Of a DNA stretch of 62,426 nt, positions 11,775-22,282 are shown one piece after another; position 1 is the stretch's first letter; every line of letters starts with the position of its first letter. Both the position numbers and the translations under genes were made by a program. Source of the DNA: Bacillus pumilus (GTDB taxonomy: Bacteria; Bacillota; Bacilli; Bacillales; Bacillaceae); assembly GCF_002744245.1 (NCBI RefSeq), contig NZ_NKHG01000083.1:1-62426 (forward strand). Direction: 5' to 3'. Under the pieces are notes generated by a model that did not search any database, was not told where the DNA came from, and saw only the letters and a list, made by a program, of their open reading frames with translations.

Positions 11775-12161
11775 CTATTGCATGATCTTCGGTAAGAAGA
11801 TCATCAACGCAATCATAACCGAAATCGCGGCGTAAACGCAAACAGCGCCAGCTGCGGCGTCCTTCGCTTTCTCTGCAAGCGGATGCTTTTCATCTGTTAA
11901 AAGGTCCACTGTATGCTCAATGGCTGTATTGACAAGTTCAAGCGCAAACATCCCCCCGCACAAAAGCAGAACGATCATCCATTCAACCTGCTCAATGTGA
12001 AACCAAAAGCCGCAAATCACCACGATGATGGCTGCGACTGTGTGAAATCGAAAATTCCGTTCATTCAAAAAAGTTCGCCATATTCCTCTAAACGCATAAT
12101 AAAAACTCCGAAAAAAACGGGCAAGCGGACTCTGCTTTTTACAATGATCTCGAAAGGCCAT
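11775..12161 (-). CDS. dgkA: Undecaprenol kinase (DgkA family)
   Basis: 128-residue membrane kinase of the Gram-positive DgkA group. It phosphorylates undecaprenol to recycle the lipid carrier for cell wall synthesis. Three membrane helices are visible (about 37-53, 56-75 and 105-125). The family motif [13 protein letters not shown] and the KDAAAGAV stretch are present. The chosen ATG overlaps the end of ybeY by 23 bp. An ATG two codons upstream is also possible, and the binding site is weak. Confidence 0.93.
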   Translation of the reverse strand: MAFRDHCKKQSPLARFFRSFYYAFRGIWRTFLNERNFRFHTVAAIIVVICGFWFHIEQVEWMIVLLLCGGMFALELVNTAIEHTVDLLTDEKHPLAEKAKDAAAGAVCVYAAISVMIALMIFLPKIMQ

Positions 12162-12618
12162 AATCATCCAATATTTTTGTCTGTTTGGCGAACATTTCTT
12201 TTTCATCTTCCTCTGTCATATGATCATAACCAAGTAAATGAAGGAAGCCATGAATCGTTAAAAATCCAAGCTCTCTCATAAAGGAATGTCCATACTCCTC
12301 TGCTTGCTCTTTCGTTCGATCAACACTAATGATAATGTCACCGAGTACCGGCGGGATGTCATCAGCGCCAATGATTTCAATTTCCCCTTCGCCTTCTTCC
12401 TCAAGTGCAAAGGAGATCACATCCGTTGGCGCGTCCTTCCCCCGGTATTCTTTGTTGATCTGATGTATTTCTTCGTTCGAAACGATTGTCACTGAAACTT
12501 CCGCTTGATCTTTTACCTCAAGGGCATCGGCAGCAAATTGAAGAAGCTTTTCCACTTCTTCAAGCTGCTCTTTTGATACTTGTCCTGTTTCATCTATTAA
12601 ATCGATTAACAATGTCAT
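12139..12618 (-). CDS. ybeY: Endoribonuclease YbeY
   Basis: 159-residue single-strand RNase that acts in 16S rRNA 3' maturation and ribosome quality control. The zinc motif [11 protein letters not shown] gives His123, His127 and His133. Its start abuts the last base of the pgpH stop, and its end overlaps dgkA, so translation is coupled along the operon. It is close to the B. subtilis YqfG length. Confidence 0.96.
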   Translation of the reverse strand: MTLLIDLIDETGQVSKEQLEEVEKLLQFAADALEVKDQAEVSVTIVSNEEIHQINKEYRGKDAPTDVISFALEEEGEGEIEIIGADDIPPVLGDIIISVDRTKEQAEEYGHSFMRELGFLTIHGFLHLLGYDHMTEEDEKEMFAKQTKILDDYGLSRSL

Positions 12619-14768
12619 TTACTTCACCTTCTGCTTTGGGGCATCTGGATATTCAATCCGAGAATGGAAAATCCCCTTTAATGTTGTACAAATCGTTTGG
12701 CTAATAATATTTAATTCTTTAAATGTTAAATCACATTCACTAAATTGCCCGTCCTGCATTTTATCTGCAATAATGCCTTTGACAAGTTTTTCAATCCGTT
12801 CTGGATTTGGGTTATGCATCGAGCGTACCGCCGCTTCAACGCTGTCAGCCACAGAGATAATTGCCGCTTCTTTTGATTGCGGTTTTGGACCAGGATAGCG
12901 AAATTCTTCTTCTGTCACCTGATCATCTCTTCTTTTGCTTTATAGTAAAAGAACTTTAAAAGCGATTTCCCATGATGCTGTTCTGCAATATCGACAAGCT
13001 CTTCTGGAAACTTCTTTTCTCTCAGCATTTCAGCACCATCTGTCGTATGAGCAATAATAATATTTTTACTCAACTGAGGTGAAAGCTTGTCATGCGGATT
13101 ATCAATGTTCATTTGGTTTTCGATAAAGTATTGCGGCCTTTTCGTTTTCCCGATGTCATGATAATAAGCGCCAACCCTTGCTAAAAGTCCGTTTGCTCCG
13201 ACTGCTTCACATGCAGCATCCGCTAAATTCGCCACCATGACACTATGATGATATGTACCTGGTGTCTCTGTTAAAATCTTTTTAAGCAGCGGATGATTTG
13301 GGTTAGATAATTCAATGAGTTTCATTGTCGAAAGAATACCAAACATGCTCTCAAAGACAGGCATTAATCCAATGACCAAGATAGCGGATGCAAACCCTGA
13401 CACGATGGCCATCATTAGATTCACACCAATCTCAAGCCCTGATGGAGAGGAATTTTGGATCAGCGTAATGGATAGAACCACAAGAACATTCACCGCAGCA
13501 ACCAAAAGCCCCGCCTGCAAAATTTTTGATCTCGCATTATGTTTTCTGAGAAACAAAATTCCTGCCATCCCGCTAATGAGATAGTAAGCGCAGATGACAT
13601 AGTTAAAGACGCCGGTTACTCCTTGATTAAACATCATACTGCCACAAAGGGCAAATACGAGGCCAGAGAAGATCGCTAAGCGTTCATTGACAAGCAGCTT
13701 GATTAGCATTGTCCCAAGTGCTACTGGCACGACATAGCCAATCGTTGTGTATTTTGTTTCCTGGAAGAGACTGAATACTTCCATGATGATTAAAATAATG
13801 GTGAAAATAAGCGAGTAGAGCAGTAATGATTTATTCTTATGAGCAACCGATTTGTTCCTCGTTTCAAATGAGTGAATAATCGCTGCTAAAAAGAGACCGA
13901 TCAATATCATAAGACCGCTTATAGGCTTAAACAAATTTGAGCTGTTTAACAGGCCGGTTAGCTCTAATTTGCGATAAACTTCCCGGTCGATGAGTTCCCC
14001 TTCTTCCACTAGAATTTGCCCTTGCTTGATTTGAACTGGCTGAATATTATCAGCTGCTTCTTGTCTTTTCTTCTCTGTTGCCACTGGGTCAAATACATAG
14101 TTTGGAATAATCGCAAATTCACCGATTTCCTTTGCTGCATTTAAGTATTTTGACGGAATCGAATTGTTTTTAAGCTCTGTTTTCACTTGTTTTTTCTCGT
14201 TTTGTAACTTAGCCGCTGTGATTTCCTTACTCATCAGTGAATTGACTACTGTGATGATGGAATCCTTTGTAAAAGAAAGATTTTCGTCACTTGCTTGGAG
14301 CAGTGCTTTGATGGATTGATCCGAAACAGCTTCCTGCATATCTGTTGTCAGTTTTTCTTTTACACGTTTGACCATTTCTTTATCCGTTGGCGGATTCTCT
14401 TTTTGATCAGCTGCTTTCTTCTCTTCTTTAATGGCTTCAAATAGGGATGAGATGAGATCGACACGATTATCAGAATACGCTTTTTTGAGCGTATATTGGT
14501 CTTCTACTTGATCCGTTGCTTCTTGTTTCTTTTCTTCTGTCGCTTCTTGATCATCAACGGTTGACGGAGAATAGATGGTCTGTTCGCTCACTGAGAACAA
14601 ATCTAAATCGAGCGATTCAGGCTTCACATGGAAGAAGAGCACCACAAAAAGAATGGCCGCTAACGCAGCATATAACAACACGTTGACATAACGTGAGCGC
14701 TCCATTTTCTGAGGTTCTTTTTTAGACAGCAGTCTTTTGCGCTTACTGCCTTTCTGATTCTTTCTCAA
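12619..14768 (-). pseudogene. pgpH: Cyclic-di-AMP phosphodiesterase PgpH, broken by a one-base frameshift
   Basis: 7TMR-HD family hydrolase that degrades c-di-AMP. One membrane helix (about 45-60) is followed by an extracellular domain. A seven-helix membrane region (from about 255) and a cytoplasmic HD domain with HHSVMVANL and HDIGK follow. The frame stops at about 12915, just past the HHGKS motif. The rest of the HD domain (starting TEEEFRYPGPKPQ) continues in another frame up to 12619. Restoring one G near 12926 gives KEEDDQVTEEEF and one continuous protein of about 715 residues. The start is TTG at 14768, seven bases after GGAGGT. A sequencing error or a genuine mutation is possible. Confidence 0.88.
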
Positions 14769-14807
14769 GGAAAGTACCTCCTTTTTTACTTTAAACCACG
14801 ATCGAAA

Positions 14808-14837
14808 CAAAATGACCCGATGAAGACGATCGGGTCA
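14808..14837 (-). terminator. Terminator after phoH
   Basis: Perfect 9-bp stem (14829-14837 with 14813-14821) followed by TTTTGTTT on the minus strand, between phoH and pgpH. Confidence 0.85.
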
Positions 14838-14843
14838 CTCAGT

Positions 14844-15803
14844 TCATTTTTGCTTTTCGTATGCTCCAATGATCTTCGAAACAAGCGGGTGTCTGACCAC
14901 ATCAGTCTGGTCTAATTCAATGAATGAAATGCCCTTGATCTCTGCAAGCATGTCCCTTGCAGCCGCAAGCCCTGACTGTACGCCCTTTGGCAGATCAATT
15001 TGTGTAATATCTCCTGTAATGACCATTTTAGAGCCAAACCCTAATCTCGTCAAAAACATTTTCATTTGGGCTGGAGTTGTATTTTGCGCTTCATCTAAAA
15101 TAACAAATGCATCATCGAGCGTCCGCCCTCTCATATAAGCGAGCGGTGCTATTTCAATTACACCACGCTCAATTAAACGTTCCGTATGATCACTGCCAAG
15201 CACATCATGCAATGCATCATATAGTGGTCTTAAGTAGGGATCTACTTTTTCCTTTAAATCACCTGGCAAAAACCCAAGACTTTCTCCTGCTTCAACAGCT
15301 GGTCTTGTCAGGATAATCCGTTTTACATGTCCATTCTTCAGAGCATGTACTGCATTGACCACTGCCAAATACGTTTTACCTGTACCAGCTGGCCCAATCC
15401 CAAAGACCAGATCATCTTTTTTCATCGCCGCCGCATATTCACGCTGGCCGATTGTTTTAACTCTGATTGACTTTCCTTTGGCATTTTTCGTCATTTCATC
15501 TTCATACATATTTTCAAAATAATTGAGCTTATTTTTTTGAGCCATTTTAATGGCATAGACGACATCCCGTTCTGAAATCTCGATTCCTTTTCGGATGAGA
15601 TGTAAAAGAGATGTGATCAAATGGCTCGCTGTATCTCTTGATGCTTCCTGACCAGAAACATACAATTTTTCCCCACGCGTAATAATAGAGACATTCAGCT
15701 CGTTTTCCATCAGCTTCAGATAAGCATCTTGATTGCCAAATAAAGCGATGGCTTCGTTTGGGCTATCCAATTTTTGTTGAATCTCAAGTAAATGTTCTGT
15801 CAT
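14844..15803 (-). CDS. phoH: PhoH-like ATPase
   Basis: 319-residue cytosolic ATPase related to the N-terminal domain of superfamily I helicases. The role is thought to be in RNA handling. Walker A is GPAGTGKT (about 137-144) and Walker B lies in AFVILDEAQN. A short KH-like region precedes the ATPase domain. It is three bases downstream of yqfD, so it shares that transcript. Confidence 0.93.
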   Translation of the reverse strand: MTEHLLEIQQKLDSPNEAIALFGNQDAYLKLMENELNVSIITRGEKLYVSGQEASRDTASHLITSLLHLIRKGIEISERDVVYAIKMAQKNKLNYFENMYEDEMTKNAKGKSIRVKTIGQREYAAAMKKDDLVFGIGPAGTGKTYLAVVNAVHALKNGHVKRIILTRPAVEAGESLGFLPGDLKEKVDPYLRPLYDALHDVLGSDHTERLIERGVIEIAPLAYMRGRTLDDAFVILDEAQNTTPAQMKMFLTRLGFGSKMVITGDITQIDLPKGVQSGLAAARDMLAEIKGISFIELDQTDVVRHPLVSKIIGAYEKQK

Positions 15804-15806
15804 TCT

Positions 15807-16997
15807 CTAGTCTCCCTGAACAATAGGTGTTGGTTGAACAATATCTTCTATTACTTGGTAAAGTATGATTAACTTAACTTTACCATTCCCTGTTGTCTCG
15901 TGCAAAACTTTTTCATTTTTCACCTCACCTGTTTGACCTAGCTTCTCTTCTAATTCCTTTTTACCCATTTTAATCCCTGCTTGAACCGCTTCTTTATTTG
16001 TGTATTCTCGATTTATTTTTTCACTTTCGCGTGTGATTTCCTTTTCGTAGGAGAATGGCAGTTGAAAGTTCAAGAAATGAAGCGGATGAACTTCTGTTTC
16101 TGTTTTTGGATGCTCAAAATCATCTTTTTTAAAGGAAAATCCCCAAAATGGCAGTGAACCTCCAAATAAGGAGAGCTTGTGCTTTGTCTTCATTTTACCC
16201 GTAAAGACGTCAAAAGATGTTTGAAGAGGGACAGAAACTTCAGAACGATACCATGTCTCACCATAAATTTTTGCTTTGGCTCCTACCGTTTTTTGTTGTT
16301 CTTCGCTTCCAATCAGTCCAGAAACGAGCATCTGGCCTTTTTTCACATGTTCATCAACTTCGGCAAGAGGCTCTCCTTTTTCTACATACATTCTCGTGAT
16401 GACCGCCTTTTTTTTGGCGACGATGTGCTGAGGATTTGTATATTTCTCTTTTTCCGGCTCATTTTTTTCAACGACTTTCATTTGAAACGTCGTTCCATTT
16501 AATTCTACGCCGACCCAAGTAATGCTTTGAATATGGCTTGTCAGGGATTTTTGTATTTTTTCAGGTGTGCCCATGAGGAACTGAAACCTGCCTTTTTGTA
16601 CCCCAATATCGTCTAAATGCTTTCTCATTTGATGTTCTGTCTCTGGATTGGCTCCTGTAATCTCAATTTTCCACACCATATTTGAAAGGGCCAATATCGT
16701 CATCAAAAAGAAAACAATCCCAAGGGTAAATCCAATATTTCTTCTTGACCATAGGAGAAGAAACGGAAAACCCTTCTTTTGATGAAATGAACATTTCACC
16801 TCATGATGTCTGCGCACTTTTCTAAAGGCATGTACATCTGATAGGCGAATAAATAAGCGCACGCTTTCTTGACGGCGGCTCACTTGAAAAATTGTGATTC
16901 CCTGTCTCGTGCACTCATTGATGAGCCGCTCAATACCACTTCCTTTGATCTCCACTTCCACTCTGCCAATAAAATAGGCAAACCATTTATTCTTCAC
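15807..16997 (-). CDS. yqfD: Sporulation protein YqfD
   Basis: 396-residue membrane-anchored protein, near the B. subtilis length, made in the mother cell under sigma-E. A single hydrophobic segment (about 90-112, FTLGIVFFLMTILALSNMVW) is followed by a long extracytoplasmic domain of the YqfD/SpoIV family. Its biochemical role is unclear. It follows yqfC by 18 bp. Confidence 0.9.
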   Translation of the reverse strand: MKNKWFAYFIGRVEVEIKGSGIERLINECTRQGITIFQVSRRQESVRLFIRLSDVHAFRKVRRHHEVKCSFHQKKGFPFLLLWSRRNIGFTLGIVFFLMTILALSNMVWKIEITGANPETEHQMRKHLDDIGVQKGRFQFLMGTPEKIQKSLTSHIQSITWVGVELNGTTFQMKVVEKNEPEKEKYTNPQHIVAKKKAVITRMYVEKGEPLAEVDEHVKKGQMLVSGLIGSEEQQKTVGAKAKIYGETWYRSEVSVPLQTSFDVFTGKMKTKHKLSLFGGSLPFWGFSFKKDDFEHPKTETEVHPLHFLNFQLPFSYEKEITRESEKINREYTNKEAVQAGIKMGKKELEEKLGQTGEVKNEKVLHETTGNGKVKLIILYQVIEDIVQPTPIVQGD

Positions 16998-17015
16998 GCT
17001 TCTCCCCTCCGTCAG

Positions 17016-17297
17016 TTAAGAATCAATATAACGGACCTCATCGATTTTGCCTTCTAATAAAATTTCTTCTGGCAAAATCGTTTTAATTACAAAATCGTTC
17101 CCTGAAATAATGCATTGTCCTTGTTTGAGCATAAGCCTTACCTCTTGATCACTGAAAAGTAAAAGCCCTTTGTGGTTCTCTATGTAAATGTGGAGTCTGC
17201 AAACCATCGTAATACGGGGAAGATCCATCATCACGTCTGAAGGGATTTCAAATGTTCTTGTCAGCCATGCTTTAAGTCGATTTTTCCTTTTTCCCAT
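17016..17297 (-). CDS. yqfC: Sporulation protein YqfC
   Basis: 93-residue YqfC/YabP family protein, the same length as in B. subtilis. The beta-rich domain includes IYIENHKGLLLFSDQEVRL. The YabP family takes part in spore formation from the mother cell side. It is the first gene of the yqfC-yqfD-phoH unit. Confidence 0.9.
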   Translation of the reverse strand: MGKRKNRLKAWLTRTFEIPSDVMMDLPRITMVCRLHIYIENHKGLLLFSDQEVRLMLKQGQCIISGNDFVIKTILPEEILLEGKIDEVRYIDS

Positions 17298-17321
17298 TCA
17301 ATAAGAACCCCTTCCCAGCTC

Positions 17322-17330
17322 ATGTGTATG
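17322..17330 (-). promoter_or_regulatory. Candidate sigma-E -10 element upstream of yqfC
   Basis: CATACACAT (RC of 17322-17330) resembles the sigma-E -10 consensus CATACA-T and lies 25 bp before the yqfC ATG. The matching -35 is not obvious. yqfCD is known as a sigma-E target in B. subtilis. Confidence 0.35.
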
Positions 17331-17465
17331 CGATCAAACTGAAAGATGGTGAGACTGATGAGAAAGTCTCTATATCATCCTATTCCTCAGCGGTTCATAT
17401 CATGCTAATGAATCCCGTAAAACAGCCTGTTCATCGTTTATCAATCATTTTACTAATAGGAAAAA

Positions 17466-17497
17466 AACCAAAAAAGCCCCCTTTACAAGGAGGCTTT
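17466..17497 (-). terminator. Terminator after yqfB
   Basis: Eleven-bp stem with one mismatch (17487-17497 with 17473-17483) followed by TTTGGTTTTTTT on the minus strand. It ends the yqeZ-floA-yqfB operon just before the yqfC promoter region. Confidence 0.85.
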
Positions 17498-17501
17498 CTT
17501 C

Positions 17502-17987
17502 TTACCTTTTATATGGCCGTTTCATCGTTCGATGCGGATTTTTAGCACGGGGCTCTCCAAACACTTCGCCAAGAAGCATGCCTTGAACAACAGCGTTTTG
17601 GTTGAGCTTTTCAATGATGTGCGGCTTCATTTCAGGTGCTGAGGCTTTGGGGCTTGTCAATTCCCTTTCAAGCGATTGAAACTCTTTACTCAGCTCACTT
17701 TTTCGTTCTTCCATTTTGGCTAGTGTATCCGTATAGCGATCTTGTAAGGACTGAGACGTTTTTTCCATCCGGCTATGATCATGTACATCGCCAAAATCGT
17801 CTAGCTGGTCCGTCACGACTGGTTCGCGACTTGTTTGTTCTGTTTGCTTTTGGGGCATCGACTGACGCTGAGGAGTCGGCTTGTTCGTTTGTTCCTTTTC
17901 CTCCTGTTTGCCAATTTTCCCAAAGACAACAGAGATGATACCGATGATAATCGCGATTAGTAGCGGATTTTCAAATAGAATGTCCAT
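17502..17987 (-). CDS. yqfB: YqfB-like membrane-anchored protein, third gene of the sigma-W operon
   Basis: 161 residues. A short N-terminal hydrophobic anchor (about 5-23) is followed by a charged, glutamine-rich linker and a helical, probably coiled-coil segment (about 76-112, KMEERKSELSKEFQSLEREL). The basic tail ends RTMKRPYKR. No catalytic motif is seen. It is named by position after floA; a role with the FloA membrane platform is inference. Confidence 0.7.
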   Translation of the reverse strand: MDILFENPLLIAIIIGIISVVFGKIGKQEEKEQTNKPTPQRQSMPQKQTEQTSREPVVTDQLDDFGDVHDHSRMEKTSQSLQDRYTDTLAKMEERKSELSKEFQSLERELTSPKASAPEMKPHIIEKLNQNAVVQGMLLGEVFGEPRAKNPHRTMKRPYKR

Positions 17988-18018
17988 TGGGCTCCCTCCT
18001 TAAAGAGTGAGAGGATGC

Positions 18019-19011
18019 TTATTTATTTTCATTATCAGATGGACCTTTTGTCATTTTACCAAATGAATCTCTCATATCCGTATCAGCATCGATATTTTTA
18101 ATGTTCATGTAGTCCATGACACCAATATTGCCTTCTCGCAGTGCTTCAGCCATTGCAAGTGGAACTTCAGCCTCTGCTTCTACTACTTTCGCGCGCATTT
18201 CTTCAACTCTCGCACGCATTTCTTGTTCTTGTGCAACAGCCATTGCGCGGCGTTCTTCTGCTTTAGCCTGTGCAATGTTTTTGTCTGCTTCTGCTTGGTC
18301 TGTCTGCAGAATAGCCCCAATGTTTTTGCCGATATCAACATCTGCGATATCAATCGAGAGGATTTCAAATGCAGTACCTGAATCTAGTCCTTTACCAAGA
18401 ACCGTTTGAGAAATCATATCAGGGTTTTCTAGAACTCTTTTATGATTTTCTGATGAACCGATTGTAGAGACAATCCCTTCACCTACACGTGCAATAATGG
18501 TTTCTTCCCCTGCACCACCGACAAGTCGGTCGATGTTTGCACGAACTGTGATACGTGCTTTGGCTTTTACTTCAATCCCGTCCATTGCGACACCTGAGAT
18601 AAATGGTGTTTCAATGACTTTAGGATTTACGCTCATTTGTACTGCTTCCAGTACGTCACGGCCTGCTAAATCAATGGCCGCACAGCGTGCAAAGTTCAAT
18701 TCGATATTCGCACGTTGAGCCGCAATCAATGCATTCACAACACGGTCAACGTTACCACCTGCAAGATAGTGGCTTTCTAACTGATTAATCGATACAGCAA
18801 GACCTGCTTTATGTGCTTTGATGAGCGGGTTCACCACTCGGTTTGGAATAACGCGACGAAGTCTCATTCCTACAAGTGTAAAAATGCTCACTCTTACGCC
18901 AGCCGCTAGGGCAGAAATCCACAGCATCACCGGTACAAAGGTGAAAAAGACCGATAGAACGATCAAACCTGCTGCGATAATCACAAATAATAGTAAAGTA
19001 GATGGATCCAT
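18019..19011 (-). CDS. floA: Flotillin-like protein FloA
   Basis: 330-residue membrane scaffold of functional microdomains. An N-terminal hairpin-like hydrophobic region (about 4-45) is followed by the SPFH-type domain. An alanine/glutamate-rich coiled coil (about 235-300, [32 protein letters not shown]) comes last. It is downstream of the NfeD protein YqeZ, as is usual for flotillin-NfeD pairs. Confidence 0.95.
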   Translation of the reverse strand: MDPSTLLLFVIIAAGLIVLSVFFTFVPVMLWISALAAGVRVSIFTLVGMRLRRVIPNRVVNPLIKAHKAGLAVSINQLESHYLAGGNVDRVVNALIAAQRANIELNFARCAAIDLAGRDVLEAVQMSVNPKVIETPFISGVAMDGIEVKAKARITVRANIDRLVGGAGEETIIARVGEGIVSTIGSSENHKRVLENPDMISQTVLGKGLDSGTAFEILSIDIADVDIGKNIGAILQTDQAEADKNIAQAKAEERRAMAVAQEQEMRARVEEMRAKVVEAEAEVPLAMAEALREGNIGVMDYMNIKNIDADTDMRDSFGKMTKGPSDNENK

Positions 19012-19038
19012 TTTATTCCTCCTATAAAATCAGTATAT

Positions 19039-20352
19039 CTATACTTTCCTCACGACAATGCGTGAGCCTTCCGCTTTTACAATCTTGACTTGTTCATCCT
19101 TGTCAATAAACGCACCTTCAGATACAACATCAATGCGCTCATCTCCGAGTAAAATCGTTCCAGAAGGACGAAGTGCTGTTAAAGTGACAGCAATCTGTCC
19201 AACAAGATCCTCTCTTGTTTCATTGGAGACATAACCACTTTCTTTATTGGTTGAATCGGTTAAAATAAACTTTCTAAAAAACTTCATACGTTTCCCCAAC
19301 ACCTTTGTCAATATGATAACTGCTATGATTGAAACAGCAGTGGCAATCAAGATGGAAATCGCCATTTCTGTAAAGCTTCCAGCTGCTAAAAATAAGCTGA
19401 CAACGACACAGATGAGCCCAATGACACCTACGATTCCCCCTGGCAAAACCAATTCAAGAATAATGAGCGCAATTCCTGCTAAAAACAGGAACAATGTCTC
19501 ATAGCCTGCAAAGCCTGCCACGAGATGACCATAAAAAAATAGAAGAAGCGCTGTAATCCCCATGGTGCCTGGGACCCCAAAGCCAGGAGAATAGAGTTCA
19601 ACGATTAATCCTAAGCTTGCAATGGATAGAAGGATTGGAATGACGATTGGATGCGTGAGAAAACGCGCAACCTTTTCAGCAAAGCTCACTTCATCATATT
19701 GAACAGACGCACCTGCTAAGTTAAGCTTCTTAAGCAAGTCATCCATATTCTTAGCTTCACCTTCTGCGTAACCAAATTGAAGCGCTCGGTCTGCATTAAA
19801 GGTAAGCAATTCACCTTTTGGTGCACCAGCTTCTTTTGCATCTATATCTACATCTGCCATTGCAAGAGCATACTTTGGATCACGCCCCTGCTTTTCAGCA
19901 GCATCACTCATTTCAGCAAGCCATAGAGATTCAGATTTTTGATCGGCTGCATTGCCTTCTCCATCAATGATCGCAGCAGCCCCCATCTTTCCGTTTGGGG
20001 TCACATAAATTTCATCAGCATTTAATGCAAGGAAGGCCCCTGCGGAAAGCGCTCTATGATTGACAAACGCTGTCACTGGGATATCGGACGCACGAATGGT
20101 ATCTGCGATCTCAAGAGCCGCATCGACTGCACCACCTGGTGTATTGATGTCAAGAATAATATGTTTCGCCCGTTCCGACTTTGCTTGCTCAAATGATCGT
20201 TCAATGAATTTAGAAAGTCCTTTTTCTACTGTATCCTCAATTGGTATGACATGAACTTTCTGATCTGCTGATTTTGCGGTCAATTGAACCCCTAATAACA
20301 AGCATATTATAAAACAACTGAAGAGAGCAATAGAAATTTTTATTTTTTCCAT
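19039..20352 (-). CDS. yqeZ: NfeD family membrane serine protease-like protein YqeZ
   Basis: 437 residues. A signal/anchor segment (about 6-26) precedes a ClpP-like protease domain (about 33-220; DINTPGGAVDAAL and the ALSAGAFLAL serine motif). Several membrane helices (about 233-345) and a C-terminal OB fold (about 370-435) follow. NfeD proteins partner with flotillins. It is the first gene of the sigma-W operon, so it is probably induced by envelope stress and cell-wall-active or membrane-active peptides. Confidence 0.92.
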   Translation of the reverse strand: MEKIKISIALFSCFIICLLLGVQLTAKSADQKVHVIPIEDTVEKGLSKFIERSFEQAKSERAKHIILDINTPGGAVDAALEIADTIRASDIPVTAFVNHRALSAGAFLALNADEIYVTPNGKMGAAAIIDGEGNAADQKSESLWLAEMSDAAEKQGRDPKYALAMADVDIDAKEAGAPKGELLTFNADRALQFGYAEGEAKNMDDLLKKLNLAGASVQYDEVSFAEKVARFLTHPIVIPILLSIASLGLIVELYSPGFGVPGTMGITALLLFFYGHLVAGFAGYETLFLFLAGIALIILELVLPGGIVGVIGLICVVVSLFLAAGSFTEMAISILIATAVSIIAVIILTKVLGKRMKFFRKFILTDSTNKESGYVSNETREDLVGQIAVTLTALRPSGTILLGDERIDVVSEGAFIDKDEQVKIVKAEGSRIVVRKV

Positions 20353-20401
20353 CTATTTGTTGATCCCTCCTCCCTTTCTTTCATTTTACCGTTAATTTAC
20401 A

Positions 20402-20428
20402 TACGTTACAAATGTATCATAGGTTTCA
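20402..20428 (-). promoter_or_regulatory. Sigma-W promoter of yqeZ-floA-yqfB
   Basis: TGAAAC (RC of 20423-20428), 17-bp spacer, CGTA (RC of 20402-20405). This is the ECF sigma-W consensus and the operon is a known sigma-W target in B. subtilis. Confidence 0.85.
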
Positions 20429-20455
20429 TTTTTATATGCCAGATTTAAGGGGGTA

Positions 20456-20492
20456 TAAAAAAAGTACCCTTCTAACATAGAAGGATACTTTT

Positions 20493-20493
<1 letters not shown>
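20456..20493 (-). terminator. Terminator after yqeY
   Basis: Near-perfect stem (AAAAAGTA-CCTTCTA with TAGAAGG-TACTTTTT arms) overlapping the yqeY stop, followed by T-rich sequence on the minus strand. Confidence 0.9.
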
Positions 20494-20942
<449 letters not shown>

Positions 20943-20956
20943 AAATCCACCCTCTT

Positions 20957-21130
20957 TTAAAATTTGCGTTTTCTAGCAGCTTCGGACTTTTTCTTGCGCT
21001 TTACGCTAGGCTTTTCATAAAATTCACGCTTTCTTGCTTCTTGCAATGTTCCTGTTTTGGATACACTGCGTTTAAAGCGACGAAGAGCATCTTCAAGCGA
21101 TTCGTTTTTTCTAACGACCGTTTTTGACAT
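20957..21130 (-). CDS. rpsU: 30S ribosomal protein S21
   Basis: 57-residue, very basic protein (starts [20 protein letters not shown], ends AARKRKF). It helps mRNA binding at the platform of the 30S subunit. GGGAGGGA lies before the ATG; the longer frame has no such site. Confidence 0.97.
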
Positions 21131-21204
21131 TCTCTTTCCCTCCCTCCGAATACACCAATCGACTGCATTAAAAAAAGATATACATGGCAATCATGTACCT
21201 AGAC

Positions 21205-21233
21205 ATTATAATATAAGCCTAGTGTGAGGTCAA
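21205..21233 (-). promoter_or_regulatory. Strong sigma-A promoter of rpsU-yqeY
   Basis: TTGACC (RC of 21228-21233), 17-bp spacer, perfect TATAAT (RC of 21205-21210). Confidence 0.85.
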
Positions 21234-21312
21234 CTAAGTGATTTGGAAATATATTTTCGTCATGAGCAGGTAGACAAGTCCATATATTCATTGGTAAGAG
21301 GAGGGCTTGTCT

Positions 21313-22242
21313 ATGATGGCAATCATTTATTTTTGTGCACTTATTTTCGTTTTTTTATGGTCAATGGGTTTGATGAGAAAAGGATTAATGGCGCTCACGT
21401 CGTCTCGTATTGAGAAATCGCTTCTTCTCTTTACGGATCACCCGGTGAAAGCATTCTTGGTTAGTATTGTGTTTACAGGTGTTCTTCAAAGCAGTTCAGC
21501 GTTTATGGTGATCGTCATCGGCTTTGTGAGTACAGGCATTCTCACTTTTAAAAAATCCATTCCAATGATCCTCGGCACCAATATCGGATCAACGTTTACG
21601 ACAGAGTTTATTGCCATTAAGATGGACGTGTTCATGTGGGTTTTGATTGCTGCCGGTCTTTTATGTATCATTTTTGGTCGAAGGTCCTTCAAATATGCAG
21701 GAAAAAGTCTATTTGGGCTTGGGATGATCTTTTTTTGCATTCAAGGCTTTTCAAAAATTGCGGGTATGATGACAAGCCAGCCAGAGACATTGCGTTTCCT
21801 TGAAATGATGCAGCATTCTGACTGGACAGCCCTCCTCTCTGGTACAGTGTTCACGGCCATTGTTCATTCGAGCTCGGTATGTATCGGAATTTTGATGGGA
21901 TTTATGAATGAAGGAACAGTGGCGCTGCAGGAGGGCATCAGCTTTGTTTTAGGGTCCAATATCGGGACATGTATTACCGCCGTAATGGCTGCAATATCTG
22001 GCGGCTATGCAGCACGTCAAACAGCCTACGCACACGTCGTGTTTAATGTGCTCGGGGTTGTTCTATGCCTGCCTTTTCTCGCCCTTACCACTCAATTCGT
22101 TGCACTTCTGGCGAGCTCTCCTGCACAGCAAATTGCGCACTTCAGTCTACTGTTTAATGTCGCGAGTTCTCTACTCTTCTTCCCGTTTATCCGCCCTTTT
22201 CACGCATTGATCTTGTTTCTTTTGCCGAATCAGTCGAAATAA
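21313..22242 (+). CDS. yqeW: Na+/phosphate cotransporter-like membrane protein YqeW
   Basis: 309-residue polytopic membrane protein of the Na/Pi cotransporter (PNaS) family. The two inverted QSSS-type repeats are visible (LQSSSAFMVI and VHSSSVCIG), each followed by a GTNIG or GSNIG loop. About eight hydrophobic helices. There is no PhoU domain. The ATG at 21313 lies seven bases after GGAGGG; an upstream TTG (21307) is too close to that site. It is a single plus-strand gene facing mtaB. Confidence 0.9.
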   Translation: MMAIIYFCALIFVFLWSMGLMRKGLMALTSSRIEKSLLLFTDHPVKAFLVSIVFTGVLQSSSAFMVIVIGFVSTGILTFKKSIPMILGTNIGSTFTTEFIAIKMDVFMWVLIAAGLLCIIFGRRSFKYAGKSLFGLGMIFFCIQGFSKIAGMMTSQPETLRFLEMMQHSDWTALLSGTVFTAIVHSSSVCIGILMGFMNEGTVALQEGISFVLGSNIGTCITAVMAAISGGYAARQTAYAHVVFNVLGVVLCLPFLALTTQFVALLASSPAQQIAHFSLLFNVASSLLFFPFIRPFHALILFLLPNQSK

Positions 22243-22245
22243 AAG

Positions 22246-22275
22246 AAACCGGCTTGCCCTTCGGCAGCCGGTTTT
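22246..22275. terminator. Bidirectional terminator between yqeW and mtaB
   Basis: Long stem with one bulge (22246-22258 with 22263-22274), an AAA run on the left and TTTT on the right. It serves yqeW on the plus strand and the heat-shock operon end on the minus strand. Confidence 0.9.
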
Positions 22276-22282
22276 GGATTTA

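Noticed and set aside
18116..18718. Long alanine/serine-rich plus-strand frames over floA
   Set aside because: These are antisense shadows of the alanine/glutamate-rich coiled coil of FloA.
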